DNA of 64,000 bases from contig CM049310.1 of NCBI GenBank assembly GCA_026874595.1, forward strand, positions 3,906,001 to 3,970,000, in the 5' to 3' direction. A program made the position numbers and the translations under genes. Origin of the DNA: Sipunculus nudus. Its lineage: Eukaryota; Annelida; Sipuncula; Golfingiida; Sipunculidae. The notes beneath the pieces were generated by a model. It was not told the DNA's origin, made no database searches, and worked only from the letters and a program-made list of their open reading frames with translations. Shown here in pieces: positions 34,534 through 47,395 of the stretch (position 1 is the stretch's first letter; each line of letters starts with the position of its first letter).

Positions 34534-34979
34534 TATTCCCTTTCACCATGCAGTCCCTGGTTGGATAAACACAGCATGGAATTATTAACCCGATGAAACT
34601 TAATGGGAATATTAACTTTCTCACTATAATGTCAAATATGGTTTGTGTACTGGGATTGTCCACAATAGCCTAGTTTGTCCTTATTTTTTCTTCGTTTTAC
34701 TAGCTTAACAAAATACATAACTTATGCATTGTTAACTGATAGGGGTACATCTTATTTGTATACGATTCAAATGAGAGACAACTAAAGAATCATCAACATC
34801 ATAAGAAATCTGTATTTTCTTAACGGTATGGAATATAGGTAACATAGTAAGAATTAAATCTACGTATATTTTTTTTAAGAAGAAGCGAAAGACTTCGGTC
34901 TATTTCATGAATGTCTCCGCTTTAAGAAACCCGGTGGATAATAGAAGGGACATTGTGCAATGGACATTACCTACAAGAG
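34534..34979. other. Intergenic; no gene seen
   Basis: AT-rich sequence between a tandem duplication and a repeat-rich block. Nothing recognisable. Confidence 0.5.
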
Positions 34980-36000
34980 ACCAAAAAACAAATTATAGGT
35001 GGCGCCACAATTGAAGTCTTTTTACATTAAGTATCTGTGGGTAAAAAAAAATCCAGGACAATACATAATGGAGAAATATATATTCTATAACACAAAAGGA
35101 TTGCAGATGGCGCCACATGTCCTGCACAATGGAAATAGATAATTCTGATCCAGATTGAATACCACATCATATTTTAGACTAATCGGTGGAGTCACTGATC
35201 CATTAAATCCATGAATGGCGAACTCTGATTTTTTATGTGAGTTTCTACTCAGAATGGTGACACATAAAGTCAAAGTCCATACCCAAACTTGAATAGGCAT
35301 TTCCCTGTGATACATTATTTTTATATGCAAATTTCAAATTATTTGACAATGCCTTATGTTAAATTGCTCATATTCGGTATGACTAGGTCAGGGAAGAAAT
35401 CGGCAAAAATTTATGATGAAGGATGAAAAAGACGCCACTAGTCTGAAGGAATGGATAAAGCTCTTCAAGATCCAGGGCAAGCCAAATTCAAGGACCATCC
35501 ATAAAAGCACTCCTGGGAAGTATGTTCATTTTGGTGAACTTCATCCAAAGGTTCCCAAAGGTCATGTTCCCAATATTGGTTAACGCGGCACCTCTACATG
35601 CCAAATTTTAACAGAGACGGTTACATTATTTATCGTGTTATCCTACACAAATTATGATGAAAGGATTGCATGAGGCACACTCTATGCTTTCAGCAGTGGA
35701 AAAGCCAATTCAGAAAAGGAATATCTTTCCAGCAAGAGCCGAGAACAGCTGCACAATGTCTAAACATAGTTTTCAGGTGAAATAGAGAAAGTATGTAAAT
35801 TGTAGGATTTGCAACGGAAGGAATAAAGTAGCAAGATAACATCAAGATCACACGTGTGTATTTTTAATCCGCTCAGCAATTCCTGGTGATAGCTGCTTGA
35901 TAGTCAAGAAGGATGATGCACAGACGGACGTTGTGTAAAGCCCATTGGTCATACAGGTTGCAAAAAATGGAAAGGAACCAATTCACATATAACCTTACCG
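34980..36000. repeat. Diverged dispersed-repeat block (GCGCCAC family)
   Basis: Contains GGTGGCGCCACAATT (about 34999), ATGGCGCCACATGTCC (about 35107) and GACGCCACTAGTCTGAAGG (about 35431), echoing the GCGCCACC.GTCTG unit of 22.5-23.4 kb, together with ACTCCTGGGAAG and CCCAAAGGTCATG phrases. Unit limits are blurred. No coding signal. Confidence 0.5.
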
Positions 36001-39000
36001 TGACATCACAATACAAAATTTTAAAAGGAGCACTTCTCCAGTACTTATACAATTAGGAAATAAACGGTCTCCTTCAGCATCGAACCATATAGACAATCCT
36101 CAAAATCCCGTTTCGGTTATTACAATAGGATCATTTTTACATCTGAGGAAGAAGAAAACAATATTTCGGTCTATGAACCGGGATCGAGTGTAATTGTGTG
36201 TCAAAAACAAAACCATGACTCAAGACGTGCTTTAAATAGGATCAGGAAACCTAAGGTGAGTTATTATACAGTTTGCACTCCCATTTAATTTACAAAGAAA
36301 TCAGGATGGTCTTGTTTTTTTCTTTTGCCGATTAATCATAAAATTTTCTACTACAGGTGAACAAACATATAATTTAGACTGTAAATGTGACATTGTGTGA
36401 ATAATACATAACATTTAGGGCTTTGAGAGCTACTTTATCCTAAATGTGATCTTAAGATATGGTTTCATGATCGGCGTGTGTGAACACTGACGATGTCTCT
36501 TCGGTATAACTTAAATATGATCAAACATTCCTAACAAATGACGTACCTGGCATATATAAAAAAATCACGTGATCAGCGTGCTTCAGGTACATGTATAAGG
36601 TTAATATACGATGACTCCGAAGAGATCACTTCAGCTGAATGCAAGGTAAAAAAACCATGATAACAGAAGGTTAGAGAGTCGGCGCCAAACTGGTTGAACC
36701 TGCCATGTCAAATAGTCGGATTACCTGGAACGACAGATACTCCACAAGGTGGCGCGTCAGTGAAGACACCGCCACCCCTTCTTCACGCGGCACCGTGTTC
36801 TTTCGTATCGCATGTCTGTTTTATTACAAAACAAAAAGTATGTTATTTTATACGGCTATACATTTTTGTTAAAAGTGATGCATCTTAAATAAAATGAACT
36901 TAAATACTGAACAGCAAGTATTAAGTATTAATGCATGGGTTTATCTTTTTCAAAGCCGATATTACAACTCGTGTGATAATGGATGTGATAAAACTATAAA
37001 TATGCGTACAAGCTGTATTAAATACAAACAAATTCCCCATTGACAGGTTCGGGAACATACAGTGGGGTTATCTATGGGGCGAGTTTACTAGCTTGATACA
37101 ATGGCGTAGTTCGGTAGAAGGTGCTGTAATGGACCGCGAAATCTCCCAAATAATATGGAATTCCTCTGGATTTATGACAAAATGTGGAATTTTCCCTGAG
37201 GACAAACCTGGCCCGTTCACGATACTTCAGGAAAAAACTGACATTTCTGAGTTGTAGCCACACAGGAATTACGTAACAACGATTTATAATACTACACCTT
37301 TAATTATAATCTAGATATATGCGTGAATGATCTTCTGATGGCCGTCTAAATGTGTACATGTGGATTGAACTTTAACACTAAGGTATTTATATATTACCTA
37401 ATGAAGTGGGTAATGAGCATTAACAACTTACATCATAATTTAACTTCTTATAATATAGACTAATATGTTTCCAGGTATACCTTATAAAAAGTTCCACCTT
37501 ATTGATCAATGTTTTCAGTAATCACCCGCAAGCTGCAAATTAAGTTTTCCCATGAAAACAGCCTTATGGTTTTTGTCAAAGCCTAATATAAATGTGGTTT
37601 CATGGTTTATACAAACCTGCTTTGGAGTAAGGGGTATCTCGACGGACGATCTGTTCTTTGGTACTCGTCATGGAGAGCTTGTTATCATTTTGAGAGCGTA
37701 TAAGGATTTGTTTAGTCTGACCCCGTCTGATCAGGGATGACATAAAGTTATCAGGCACACGTCAGTTATATACTCCCTCTCTCCGTCATCATGTATATAA
37801 ATGCCTGTATTGTCTCTCACCCGACGCCACCAACTGCTGTTTGCATTAAGATAAGAGTTGTTCACCTCTCACGATAAGCTAACAATTTAGCACTGCTATG
37901 TTACATATGTTATATACATGTGTATAAATACACTTGCAAATTTAATAAAATGTTATTTGAGCATTAGGGGTGTATTAAATTAACGTTATTCCACAGATAG
38001 TTGCATACGATAAAAACACATATTAATAGAACCTGACTTAATACTTTAACCATTTTTTTTTTGGTGTTACCCGGCTGTCGATAAATCTTTATTATGATTT
38101 ACATTGGTGCTATTCAGCCATTGTCACGCATCTCCTCTGTAGCCACGCCCTTTATTGTCTTGAAGTGTCAAGAACCATGCCAAGTGGGTCCTATGAGGTA
38201 ATTTTCCATATTTCCAAGAAATCTTTAGGAATTTGACATTATACTTTGCAAAACGGTTATCGAAGCGCTCTTTGTCAGAACGGTATCCAACCACTCTATC
38301 CACCCTATATGTTTTAATTCCAATTAGAAATATCAGTTACACAAGATGAATAAATATAAAAAAGTAGAAATGTAGAATGACCAATACACAATACATTAAT
38401 TACTGCATGTGCAACACTTTATATTGAAATTGTCCCAAATCTGTGGATACTATAGTGACAGGAAAATTAATGATTGTGTTTAAGAAAATTTTATCATTAT
38501 TAGGCAAAGCGAAATTCCAGGAGGACGGGGAGTATTGGATGCGGGGGGGGGGGGGGGGGGTGGCCCCCTGCACCCCCCCCCCCTCGCCTGGCTAATCCTC
38601 TGTAAAATGTTTGTTATATACGGACAGAAGTAACATTTCACTTCAGCACACAGAAAACGTTATATCACACAAACATACGAGCAATGACACCTGTAGCTGC
38701 TCGATGAGCGAAAACTTCTTCAGTTAGTCAGTCAGTGATATTTTGGGTATACACACATGTGCATGCAAGAGCCTTTCCGATAAGCAGGACAGGTGCTCTG
38801 TCATTATGAATACAGGTGTTCCCGCCAGAGGACGACACTATAGGACAGGAAAATTGTCACCTTTCATCTTGCAGGCCAAGCAAACGTAATCATATTATCC
38901 CATTAACACATTTTCAAATATCTTCTTAATAAAAATATCTTAGCTGCATCATTCTAATCTATTCAGGTTAAGGATAAAAGAGACAGAACATGTATTGGCG

Positions 39001-39569
39001 AAACGGGAATATGATGTAATGCGCTTCTAAGTAAATTTTAGACAGGCTGTTAGCACTTCATGGATTCCTACTGCTGATTTACCTGTATGTATGGGGGAAC
39101 AGACCTACTTACAGAAGATAACGTCTTCCACGTGTTACCGTGGCGATCTCGTCAGCCTTGCGTTGCTTGCTCTCCGTGCTTGTTTTAATGCTGAGTGATT
39201 TATTTATTACGTGTACATAACACAGCTCATCTGCATCGGCAAAATGTCATTAAACCACTTTCGATTAATTTACAGGTTTACGCATAGTAACTCACACAGA
39301 AATGTGTTACCTATTAACACTTTTCACCAAGCAGTAACGAGTCGGTTTTTCTCCAATATAGGCCTAATCACAGCCAGATTATTGTGTTTAAGCTTCATTC
39401 ATATCACGTGAATATAAATCCACTGCTTACTATGTAGTTTCCACGGGAGAAACTTAGATACCTTTAGAAGGAACTTATGGGACCAACCACATATGACCTG
39501 AAATAATATAATACCATCTTCAAATTACATTGGACAAGGCCTACAGTAGTACAGGTATAGAAAGAATAA
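36001..39569. other. Intergenic; no gene seen
   Basis: Mostly AT-rich. Slightly higher-complexity patches lie at about 37070-37265 and 38095-38200, without recognisable features. A G18/C11 hairpin lies at 38543-38583. The phrase TCGGTCTAT occurs near 34893 and 36164 and may mark another repeat. Confidence 0.5.
38543..38583. repeat. Poly-G/poly-C inverted pair
   Basis: G18 (38543-38560), a short TGGCCCCCTGCA spacer, then C11 (38573-38583). The two runs can pair as a GC hairpin, or the G run can form a quadruplex. Confidence 0.9.
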
Positions 39570-39631
39570 TAGTGGCAGTCGTAGTAATAATAATAATAAT
39601 GAAAATAATAATGATAATAATAACAACAAGG

Positions 39632-39680
<49 letters not shown>

Positions 39681-39795
39681 TGATAATAATGACAGAGGAT
39701 GGGGCTTAAAACATTAAGAGTGAGATATATATATTATTATTATAATTATTATTATCATTATTATTATCATTATTATCATCTTCATCATCAATATC
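39570..39795. repeat. (AAT)n and (ATT)n in inverted arrangement
   Basis: About 105 bases of AAT units with interruptions (to about 39680), a 50-base spacer, then ATT/ATC units (39733-39795). The halves are broadly reverse-complementary, so the region could form a long AT-rich hairpin. Confidence 0.88.
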
Positions 39796-41057
39796 ATCAA
39801 TTTTAGAATCGAATATATTAATAACATTATAACCATTACTGCATTGATAAAATGCAATAACATGATTTTACCAAAACTATATATAACAAATTTATACGAT
39901 ATTCAAAACAGCAAACTACATATACTATAATTAAGTATTAAGGATTAAAATAGGTATATTTACTTATTGACTACTTTTGCAACTCACCATGCACCATGCA
40001 TACATGAAAATGTGTACGAAAGGTGGAAATAACACTTAAAAAAGAATAAAAACTGTACATGCGTGTGTTTGATAATTGAAGCAACATAAAACATACGTAT
40101 AAAAGGATGCAGATACGAAACAGATAGTGACACAAAATTACAGACATATATACAGACATGGAAATATGGATTAAGGACCTTTTCTATGGAAGGTATATAG
40201 TGATAAACAGACACATACCTGCATTCCTGGTCCTGTTGCTTCGATTACACTTGAACAGCGAGCACTGCACGATCAGCCCATGTACACTGCAGAGCAGACG
40301 AAACCGTTTACCACCGTAAACATTCAAAACTACCCGCGTGGGACCATCACACGTCTGCAAGTCTTGTTTCCATTGCCATGAACGGTTCACTATGAACAGT
40401 TTGGTCCGGTATCATACATCAGTACATAGATCACTTTGATGGCACCGACTGGCCATCTCATGAGAGAGAAACGTCCACTGCTAACGCATATTCCCACGGA
40501 ATTATGTCGTTACAATATAGGATGTAGTTCGTCTCAACTTCGGAGTTTTCATCTTTTTTTATGATAATTATGAAACGTCTATATTTCTGTTCAATATGCG
40601 ACAATGAAGGAACAACAAGAGCATCCCAGTGGTAGAGAGTGAAATATTTCATTCCCACATAATACCTTTATATTCTACCAATTTATAATCTGTTATCGCC
40701 TGAACGATAAAGGCCTTATTTAATTTACCAAAATAATCTAAAAATGACAATGGATGTGCATGGATTAATAGTTATTGATGTCACGTCAAAATTCTACAAT
40801 GATGCATAAAAATCGTGTTTTGTGAAAGCAACAACGTGATGTGGTGTAGGCCAAGACTAATTATAAGTGGTGGCATGGTCTATAGCGTTTACTCTTGCAG
40901 GTTTCGGATATGCACATATGGTTTTCTTTGTCCAAGGTTTGATCTTCAGCGAGCACTTCTGCTCACTATCCTCTTCTGAGACTATCCTCTCTGTCAACAT
41001 TGATAATTTTGTTTAAAGAGAGTGGGTCATTTGCATGTTTTAAACATAATTTATAGA

Positions 41058-41123
<66 letters not shown>
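41058..41123. repeat. (TA)n microsatellite
   Basis: About 32 TA units with one AAA interruption near the start. Confidence 0.97.
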
Positions 41124-41125
<2 letters not shown>

Positions 41126-41470
41126 CAGCGGGGGTTGGACGCACAAGGGAGAGGGTGTCCCATTTGTGCGAAGTGGAATTTAAAAGAAATAAAAACTTTT
41201 GCCCAAATTTTTTATCTATAAGTGTTTTCATCTTGTTAATTTGCGAGTGTAATTTCGGTGTATCACAATGTTGCGGACACGATTAACCATGTCGTGTTAT
41301 CAGTCAACTTTACCATTTTATTCCTTTCTGAAAGACTGCTTATGACTGATATTTTAGAACACTTGCAACACTATGATATATTTTTGTTTACAACTTATAT
41401 TTTTACGGATTGCAATCAGAGCCTATTTTTACGACAACATGACCTTCTCATTACAAAATGTTTTTTGGGT

Positions 41471-41581
41471 GGGGGGGGGGGGGGGGGTATATAACATGAT
41501 TTGTCCCTCATGCATGGTTGATATAGTATGAGTGTGAATGGGGGGGTTGGGGGGTGGGGGGGGGGGGGGGGTTGGGGGCGG
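41471..41581. repeat. Two G-rich tracts
   Basis: G17 at 41471-41487 and a longer interrupted G tract (GGTTGG spacers) at 41540-41581, both on the + strand, 52 bases apart. The second has several G runs of at least four, so quadruplex formation is possible. Confidence 0.9.
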
Positions 41582-42442
41582 GGCGCTTGTTCCCAACCAA
41601 ATTGAGTCTTTGGATTCACGACATATATATTTTTTATTAAATGCCTCAAAATTGTCGTGTTTGATCAAAATACCTATATTCATTCGATACAAGTAAAATC
41701 GTTTGACAGAAAAAAAAAACGAGTGAAGCCATCAATAATTATCTGTTTTATTAATGTGATGTTATCAGGAACATTACTTCTATCACATCGGAGATAACTG
41801 TATGCATGCACGTGAACCATGTTATTGCCACATATAGACGTAACGCATAGAATATACACCTTGGCGTTTATGTAAATTCAGCCGGGCTCATGCAGTCTGT
41901 TGCATGAGGAGTCGCATTAATGTAAATTTTAAATTTAACCGATCAATATGTTCGAATTACTAGTTTAAAAATCTTGAAATATGTAGGCCTTTAGTCACAA
42001 ATGCAGGGTCCCATATAGCTGCCATGGCCCCTGTGCCACACGTTCATCTGCTCTTCAATGCACATGCACAATATTCTTCAATGTCTAATAAATAATTTTG
42101 TCTATTTGTCATGCGATGGAAACAACAATATTATTTGGAATTGAAATCTGATGTAATTACTTAAAATTTAATCAAATACTTCTGGAAAAAAAGGTTTCAC
42201 CAATTAAATGCAGAAAAATAATCACTATATATATTATAATTCTTAAATTAAACTGCGCGGAGCTCGAAAAATAATCGATGTAGCCTTTACTTAAAGCATA
42301 TAGGTTTCCTTTGATGATAATATAATGAAATAACATTTCACTGTTTTATTCACAATTTACTGAGGAACTAAAATGTTCCCTTCACATTCATATAGATTAA
42401 TAGATTTTTAACTGAAAATCATATATAAAGGGCGCAGCTGCA

Positions 42443-42457
42443 CCCCCCCCCCCCCCC
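42443..42457. repeat. Poly-C tract (15 C)
   Basis: Uninterrupted C run. A second C run of 14 lies at 42792-42805. Confidence 0.95.
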
Positions 42458-43228
42458 GACCGAGCTAACTGCCCTTTCTCTATATGTGTGTCTGTATATT
42501 TGTGTATATAAGTAAAAATAAAATTAAACATTCAAAGATTGCAATCAAAGAGTTCTATATTTTTTCTTACAGGGGGGGGTCTTCTTGTTGCTGACGTCAC
42601 TGCAGAAGTTACAACGCCCACTACATTGCTGATAGCTCATCAACAATGCACACTACATCGTGCTTTTTTGTGGGCTTGGTTTATGCAAAATATTATTGCT
42701 TTCCTAAAGACAAAAGTGTTACATGATACTATATATTTTGGACAACGTTTGCTTGGCCTTGGTGTTGGGTCAGGAAATCAGAGCGATACCACCCCCCCCC
42801 CCCCCACACACTTACACTTACTTGCAATTAAGAAAATATATGATCTCCCCGAATGTTAGTGAATGACCGCCGCGGCCGTCCATGAATATTCTTAATATAT
42901 TACAAATTGCTCTCGCATTGAATAATTTTCTCATTTATATTCATGTAATGCGCGTAACATCCAACCCGTGTACCTTGACATTGAGACAATGAGTAAACAA
43001 TACTTTACTTTGGCATGCTTCCCAAGGCGCCATGGTTGCATATTGTAAACACGTATATATTTTCAGGACGACCTTGCCCGATATATATACACCGGTATGT
43101 ATTACACATTGACATTCAACTATAGCAATTTGTTCTGAGTTATTCTTTTCCGTGTACATGAACTTCTGAAGGGTGTATGCTTTATTACATCTTTATGCTA
43201 ACAATCCTGGAATATAAGCCATAAATCA

Positions 43229-43230
<2 letters not shown>

Positions 43231-43304
<74 letters not shown>

Positions 43305-43305
43305 C

Positions 43306-43357
<52 letters not shown>
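43231..43357. repeat. Compound microsatellite (CT)n-(TA)n
   Basis: About 24 CT units (43231-43278), then two TA blocks separated by CTAA (43278-43304 and 43309-43357). The last TA may double as the target duplication of the adjacent transposon. Confidence 0.95.
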
Positions 43358-43360
<3 letters not shown>

Positions 43361-43817
43361 TGTAAATCCGCTAAACGTTTGATGCGTTAAGATCCTAAAC
43401 ACTTTATTCAATAAGTTAAACACATGGTCAAACCTTAGGAATATTACCTAAACGGAGTGTTTAGTTGGCTTGCATTAATACAAAGCCTTCATGAAAGGTA
43501 TTTATTTGTTCGGGAATAGGGGAAATTTATTCAAAATATCAAGTACCTTGCATCACTTACTATTTTATTAGTCCCCAATTTATTTACTTTCTGTAAGATA
43601 TTATTTTGATACTGAATTCAGGTAAAGCTTATATATACTTAGGCCTGTATACAGCTTAATATTATTCTGATTACAAATTTTCTCCAATCCATCCGTATAA
43701 TGCTTTTGTCCCCATATCTATAAGTCAATTTTATTTACAATGTATTTTCCACACACAAACTCATTGAAATATAGTCTGAAACACCTATCTGCTGATTTTG
43801 CTAAACGATAAACTATC

Positions 43818-43844
43818 CACAACTAAACTTTGCGTTTAGTTGTG
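43818..43844. repeat. Perfect stem-loop, 11-bp arms
   Basis: CACAACTAAAC (43818-43828) and GTTTAGTTGTG (43834-43844) are exact reverse complements with a 5-base loop. It lies within the putative DNA transposon and shares its GTTTAG vocabulary. Confidence 0.75.
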
Positions 43845-44653
43845 TCACGTGAACAGTTCTATATGCAAGCATGCGCAGTACTGTTTGTTTTTAGGCGGCG
43901 TGTTCGACAGTGCGATTTTCATCCAGAAAATATATGGTATAGCAAATATGATGTATTACTTAATTTCCTCCTTTGAAGATATTTCCAGCAAATGTAAATA
44001 CAAATTTGTAGGTCATAAATTATTTTGAGCATAGTTGAAAATTTAAGCAAAGTACATGAAAATACCAGAAACCAGTTGCTGAGGCTAGCTCTTGTGATCC
44101 ATTTTCTGACCCATTACTCTTCATCTCATTTAAACCTTATATTTAAGTGTACATAATATTATTATTTGAAAGTGTATATGCATTCGCATTCCGAGTTATG
44201 TTTGTACAAGGTGAAAAACTTTGGTAATTGGATATCATGTATTGCACGAGTACGTAGTGTAGCCTCTCCTCTAACGGTCATCGTTCTGGAGTGAGATTTA
44301 TTCAACCCTGGCAAGCCTCCTCAACTTGTCTGTCCGTCCCTGGTGTAGGTATCAAATATCACAACAAGCTTCGCATGCACATCATATTCATATGTAAGAA
44401 AAAGGAATCTTACCTGAGATAGCAGTCGTTATAAATGCATGGCCAATTTTCTATCATGTACTTAACCGTTTTTATTATTTCTATATCGAAAAACTTATTT
44501 TATTTTGAGATAATGAGCATCTTTTACAAACCATGGATCGCTTTACATTGTTACACAATCATGGGTGAATTTCAAATGTTCAAATTTTATTGCACCTTTT
44601 GTTTTAAGGGGAACTTAAAACACCACTCTGTCAAAGTGGTTAATTAATTAACT

Positions 44654-45159
44654 AGTGGCGGATCTAGAACAAAATTTTAGGCGGGGGGGGGGGGAGGGGG
44701 GGACGGCTCAGAGTCATGCTTGCATGGTGGTCGAGAGCGCGTGGCGCCCGATCGGGGAAGTGGTTGGAGGGGTATCCGCCTCACACGGTGCGGAACTTTT
44801 TTTAAAGATATGATGATTAAGAAATCAAATTTGAGCATTTCTTAGTTGGATAAAAAGCAGAAGTTTTAGAATATATCTCAGGCCTTCATGAGTTCATGTA
44901 ACTCTTCAGTACAACGACTATAGCTTCATGTGGCTTTAAGATTTTGTTCCTTAGCATTTACTCATGTGACATTTAAAATATTTCTGGTTCTGTTGTTTCT
45001 TGGGTGTTTCATGCAGTGCAGATTATCCTGATGTATGTATCACTGTCGAGAAGTCAATATGGAAGAGGTAAAAAAGTACCTTTATCCAGAAATCATTAAT
45101 ACAATTTGTAATTTTCATGAGCCCGAAAAATTCTATAGCCCCCCCTTGGATCCGCCACT
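44654..45159. mobile_element. hAT-like non-autonomous element with internal G tract
   Basis: Left end AGTGGCGGATCTAGAA followed by a poly-G tract (44683-44701). The right end, reverse-complemented, reads AGTGGCGGATCCAAGG followed by GGGGGC. The 11-base AGTGGCGGATC is identical at both ends. The ends resemble the CAG(T/G)GGCGGATCCAG ends of hAT-type miniature elements, though the first C is changed on both sides. An 8-bp target duplication is not convincing. It holds no coding capacity and lies inside the 43358-46971 element. Confidence 0.6.
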
Positions 45160-46971
45160 TTTAGCCAATATTGATATTATAACTAATATTATATGTTGTT
45201 ATCTGTGTTATATGTTTTTTATACACCTTATGTCCAGACTTTAGTTATATACAAAGTTTTACAACATGCAGCCCTATATTTAACCTAAATTATTTTAAAA
45301 ATTCTTATTATCCTAGCACATAAAAAAATATAATGAACCGTACTGTATAAACATTTACTTAATTATGAGTTGATATCAATTTTGACTACAGATTTACCGT
45401 ACTATACAGACTGTGCACGACTTCTAGGAAGTTCTGATAAGGTAAAAAGCCTCATGCCGCTTAAGAAAATCCTCAGCTATATTCCACATATATATAGGCT
45501 GTGCATGGAGGACCTAATGAGCAGCAAAGAAGAGGTATTTGTTTGACGTATTTCAGATGCTTCGTCATTCCCATGGTATATAATTATATATACAGGTCTA
45601 GGGTATTGAGTACAAATATTAAAATTCAAGCGCTCCAGTTTTGATCCAGAAAACCCATAATTGAAGCCCGAACTTTAGTTGCCAAATAAAACATACTGTG
45701 TGGATAATCTATTTACATCACACTCGTCCTACTGTTGGGTGTCTATCCTTATATACACTGCACATGCAGTCCAGTACTTAACGAAGGTTAATTTTGTTTA
45801 GGAAAAGAATAATACCTGTCCGAAAAGAAGGACGAAACAAAGGAAAGGGTAAGTAAAAGAGGACACAGGCCATTATTGTGATCCATAAGGTATATTTAGA
45901 TTTGACCCATCTAAATTACTCCTTTATAGTTAATATCGTTATATTAAATGACCATTAATCAATATATTTATTTCTTTATTGCTGACTATGATAAATTCAT
46001 TATTTACACAATTATGGGTTACATCTTAAACTCATGAAAGCAGACTGAGTCTAATTTTGTAGAATATAAATAGATGTTCAACCTGGATGTTCCTGCATGC
46101 ATGCATGGATACACATCTTACTTGTTTACTAAGACTTTTTTTTTATATTGCAGGACAATCAAGACTATCGGATGTTTCAATATTAAAATCTGCTGATCGG
46201 ACTTCACTCACCATCGTGTTATATGTTTATAAGCGATGACAGTGTCGTCGAAGACGTATATAAAGCAAGAGACGGAGAGAAGTCATGTTGTGATAGTTCT
46301 CACTGAAACATATATACATGCATGTATGAACTGAACATGGAGAACCAAGGTGTATCTGATTCTCATCCTAGGATTTTGTATAGACTTATACATTATTATG
46401 ACTATAGGCAATGATCGGGGTAAAATCACCACTGTACAAGACATTTCCTGTGGATCTGCGTGAATCACCTTACTTCTTATCTTAATGATCTTAAATAATA
46501 CTTGTAATACAGACATCAGGACAGACAATATCAGTTAAGTATACCCAATAAAAATAGGCTTTAATATATGCATCTGTTTTATTTTAATGTGTTTCTATAT
46601 ACATTTTATATAAACTTTATATATTATTTCAGGGTATTTGGAAGTTGCATCTGAAATCAGGACAACATATATTTGCGATGTCTGTCCATAATTTGATTAA
46701 CGCCATGGGCTATTGACCAAAAAAAGCAAAACATCCATGCAGGTTTTTACTAAAACCTAAAAAGTGTTTACAAGTTAAACCATTTTAGCGTAAACAGCAT
46801 AAAGTGTTAAAAAAGTGTTACAAACTGTAAACGCGTCAAAGTGTTTAGATCCTAAACCCATTAAACGATGTGTTTAAGTCTAAATACCCTATACACCATA
46901 ACGCGTTTAAAAAGTGTTAAAAAAGTGTTATCTTTAGTGTTTAGATCCTTAACACTTATAGGTTTACAGTG

Positions 46972-47395
46972 TATATGTATACGATATATATGTTCTAACA
47001 TAAAGGATTCACATATAACATAAACATATCCAAATGTCTGGGGCCATATTCAGTACCCAGGTCTTCTATGTATTGAGATAAATTATTGTAAGTAGGTATA
47101 CAAGATTTATGTATCTTGCAAAATAATTTTCATTGGTATTCTCGCATATCGTCTTCACGGATAACCATCCAAGCAACCGTGGCATGTAATGAGTCAGTTC
47201 TGTATGCATGTATTTAGTGATATACCACTGCCGAAGCAGTTTCTTTAATCAGATTGCTATAAAAAAAAAGGTTTAAGAATATTCAATATAATATTTATTT
47301 GATATCATTGTATTTTCTGGATTCAAAACTGTTTCTAATATTTATTAGTCGAATATATTTAAATGTTATCGTGCTTTCTGTGACTGTTATAGTAC
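46972..47395. other. Intergenic; no gene seen
   Basis: Short AT-rich spacer between the DNA transposon and the TATAG array. Confidence 0.5.

Larger units (their letters stand above)
39796..43230. other. Intergenic; simple repeats only
   Basis: Contains (TA)n at 41058-41123, G-rich tracts at 41471-41487 and 41540-41581, C runs at 42443-42457 and 42792-42805, and a perfect CRE palindrome TGACGTCA at 42592-42599. No exon recognised. A second CCGCCGCGGCCG-like GC patch is at about 42867-42879. Confidence 0.5.
43358..46971. mobile_element. Probable TA-flanked DNA transposon, non-autonomous, 3.6 kb
   Basis: The left end reads CATTGTAAATCC and the right end, reverse-complemented, CACTGTAAACC; both are flanked by TA. 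Just inside, both ends carry a conserved inverted block: GTTAAGATCCTAAACAC on the left (about 43388) and GTTAAGGATCTAAACAC on the right (reverse strand, about 46935-46953). The right 230 bases (46745-46971) contain many AAGTGTT and GTGTTTA words in both orientations, typical of subterminal transposase-binding repeats. No transposase is recognisable inside. A hAT-like element is nested at 44654-45159. The superfamily is unresolved; TA flanks suggest a Tc1/mariner-type integrase-like element but do not prove it. Confidence 0.6.
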
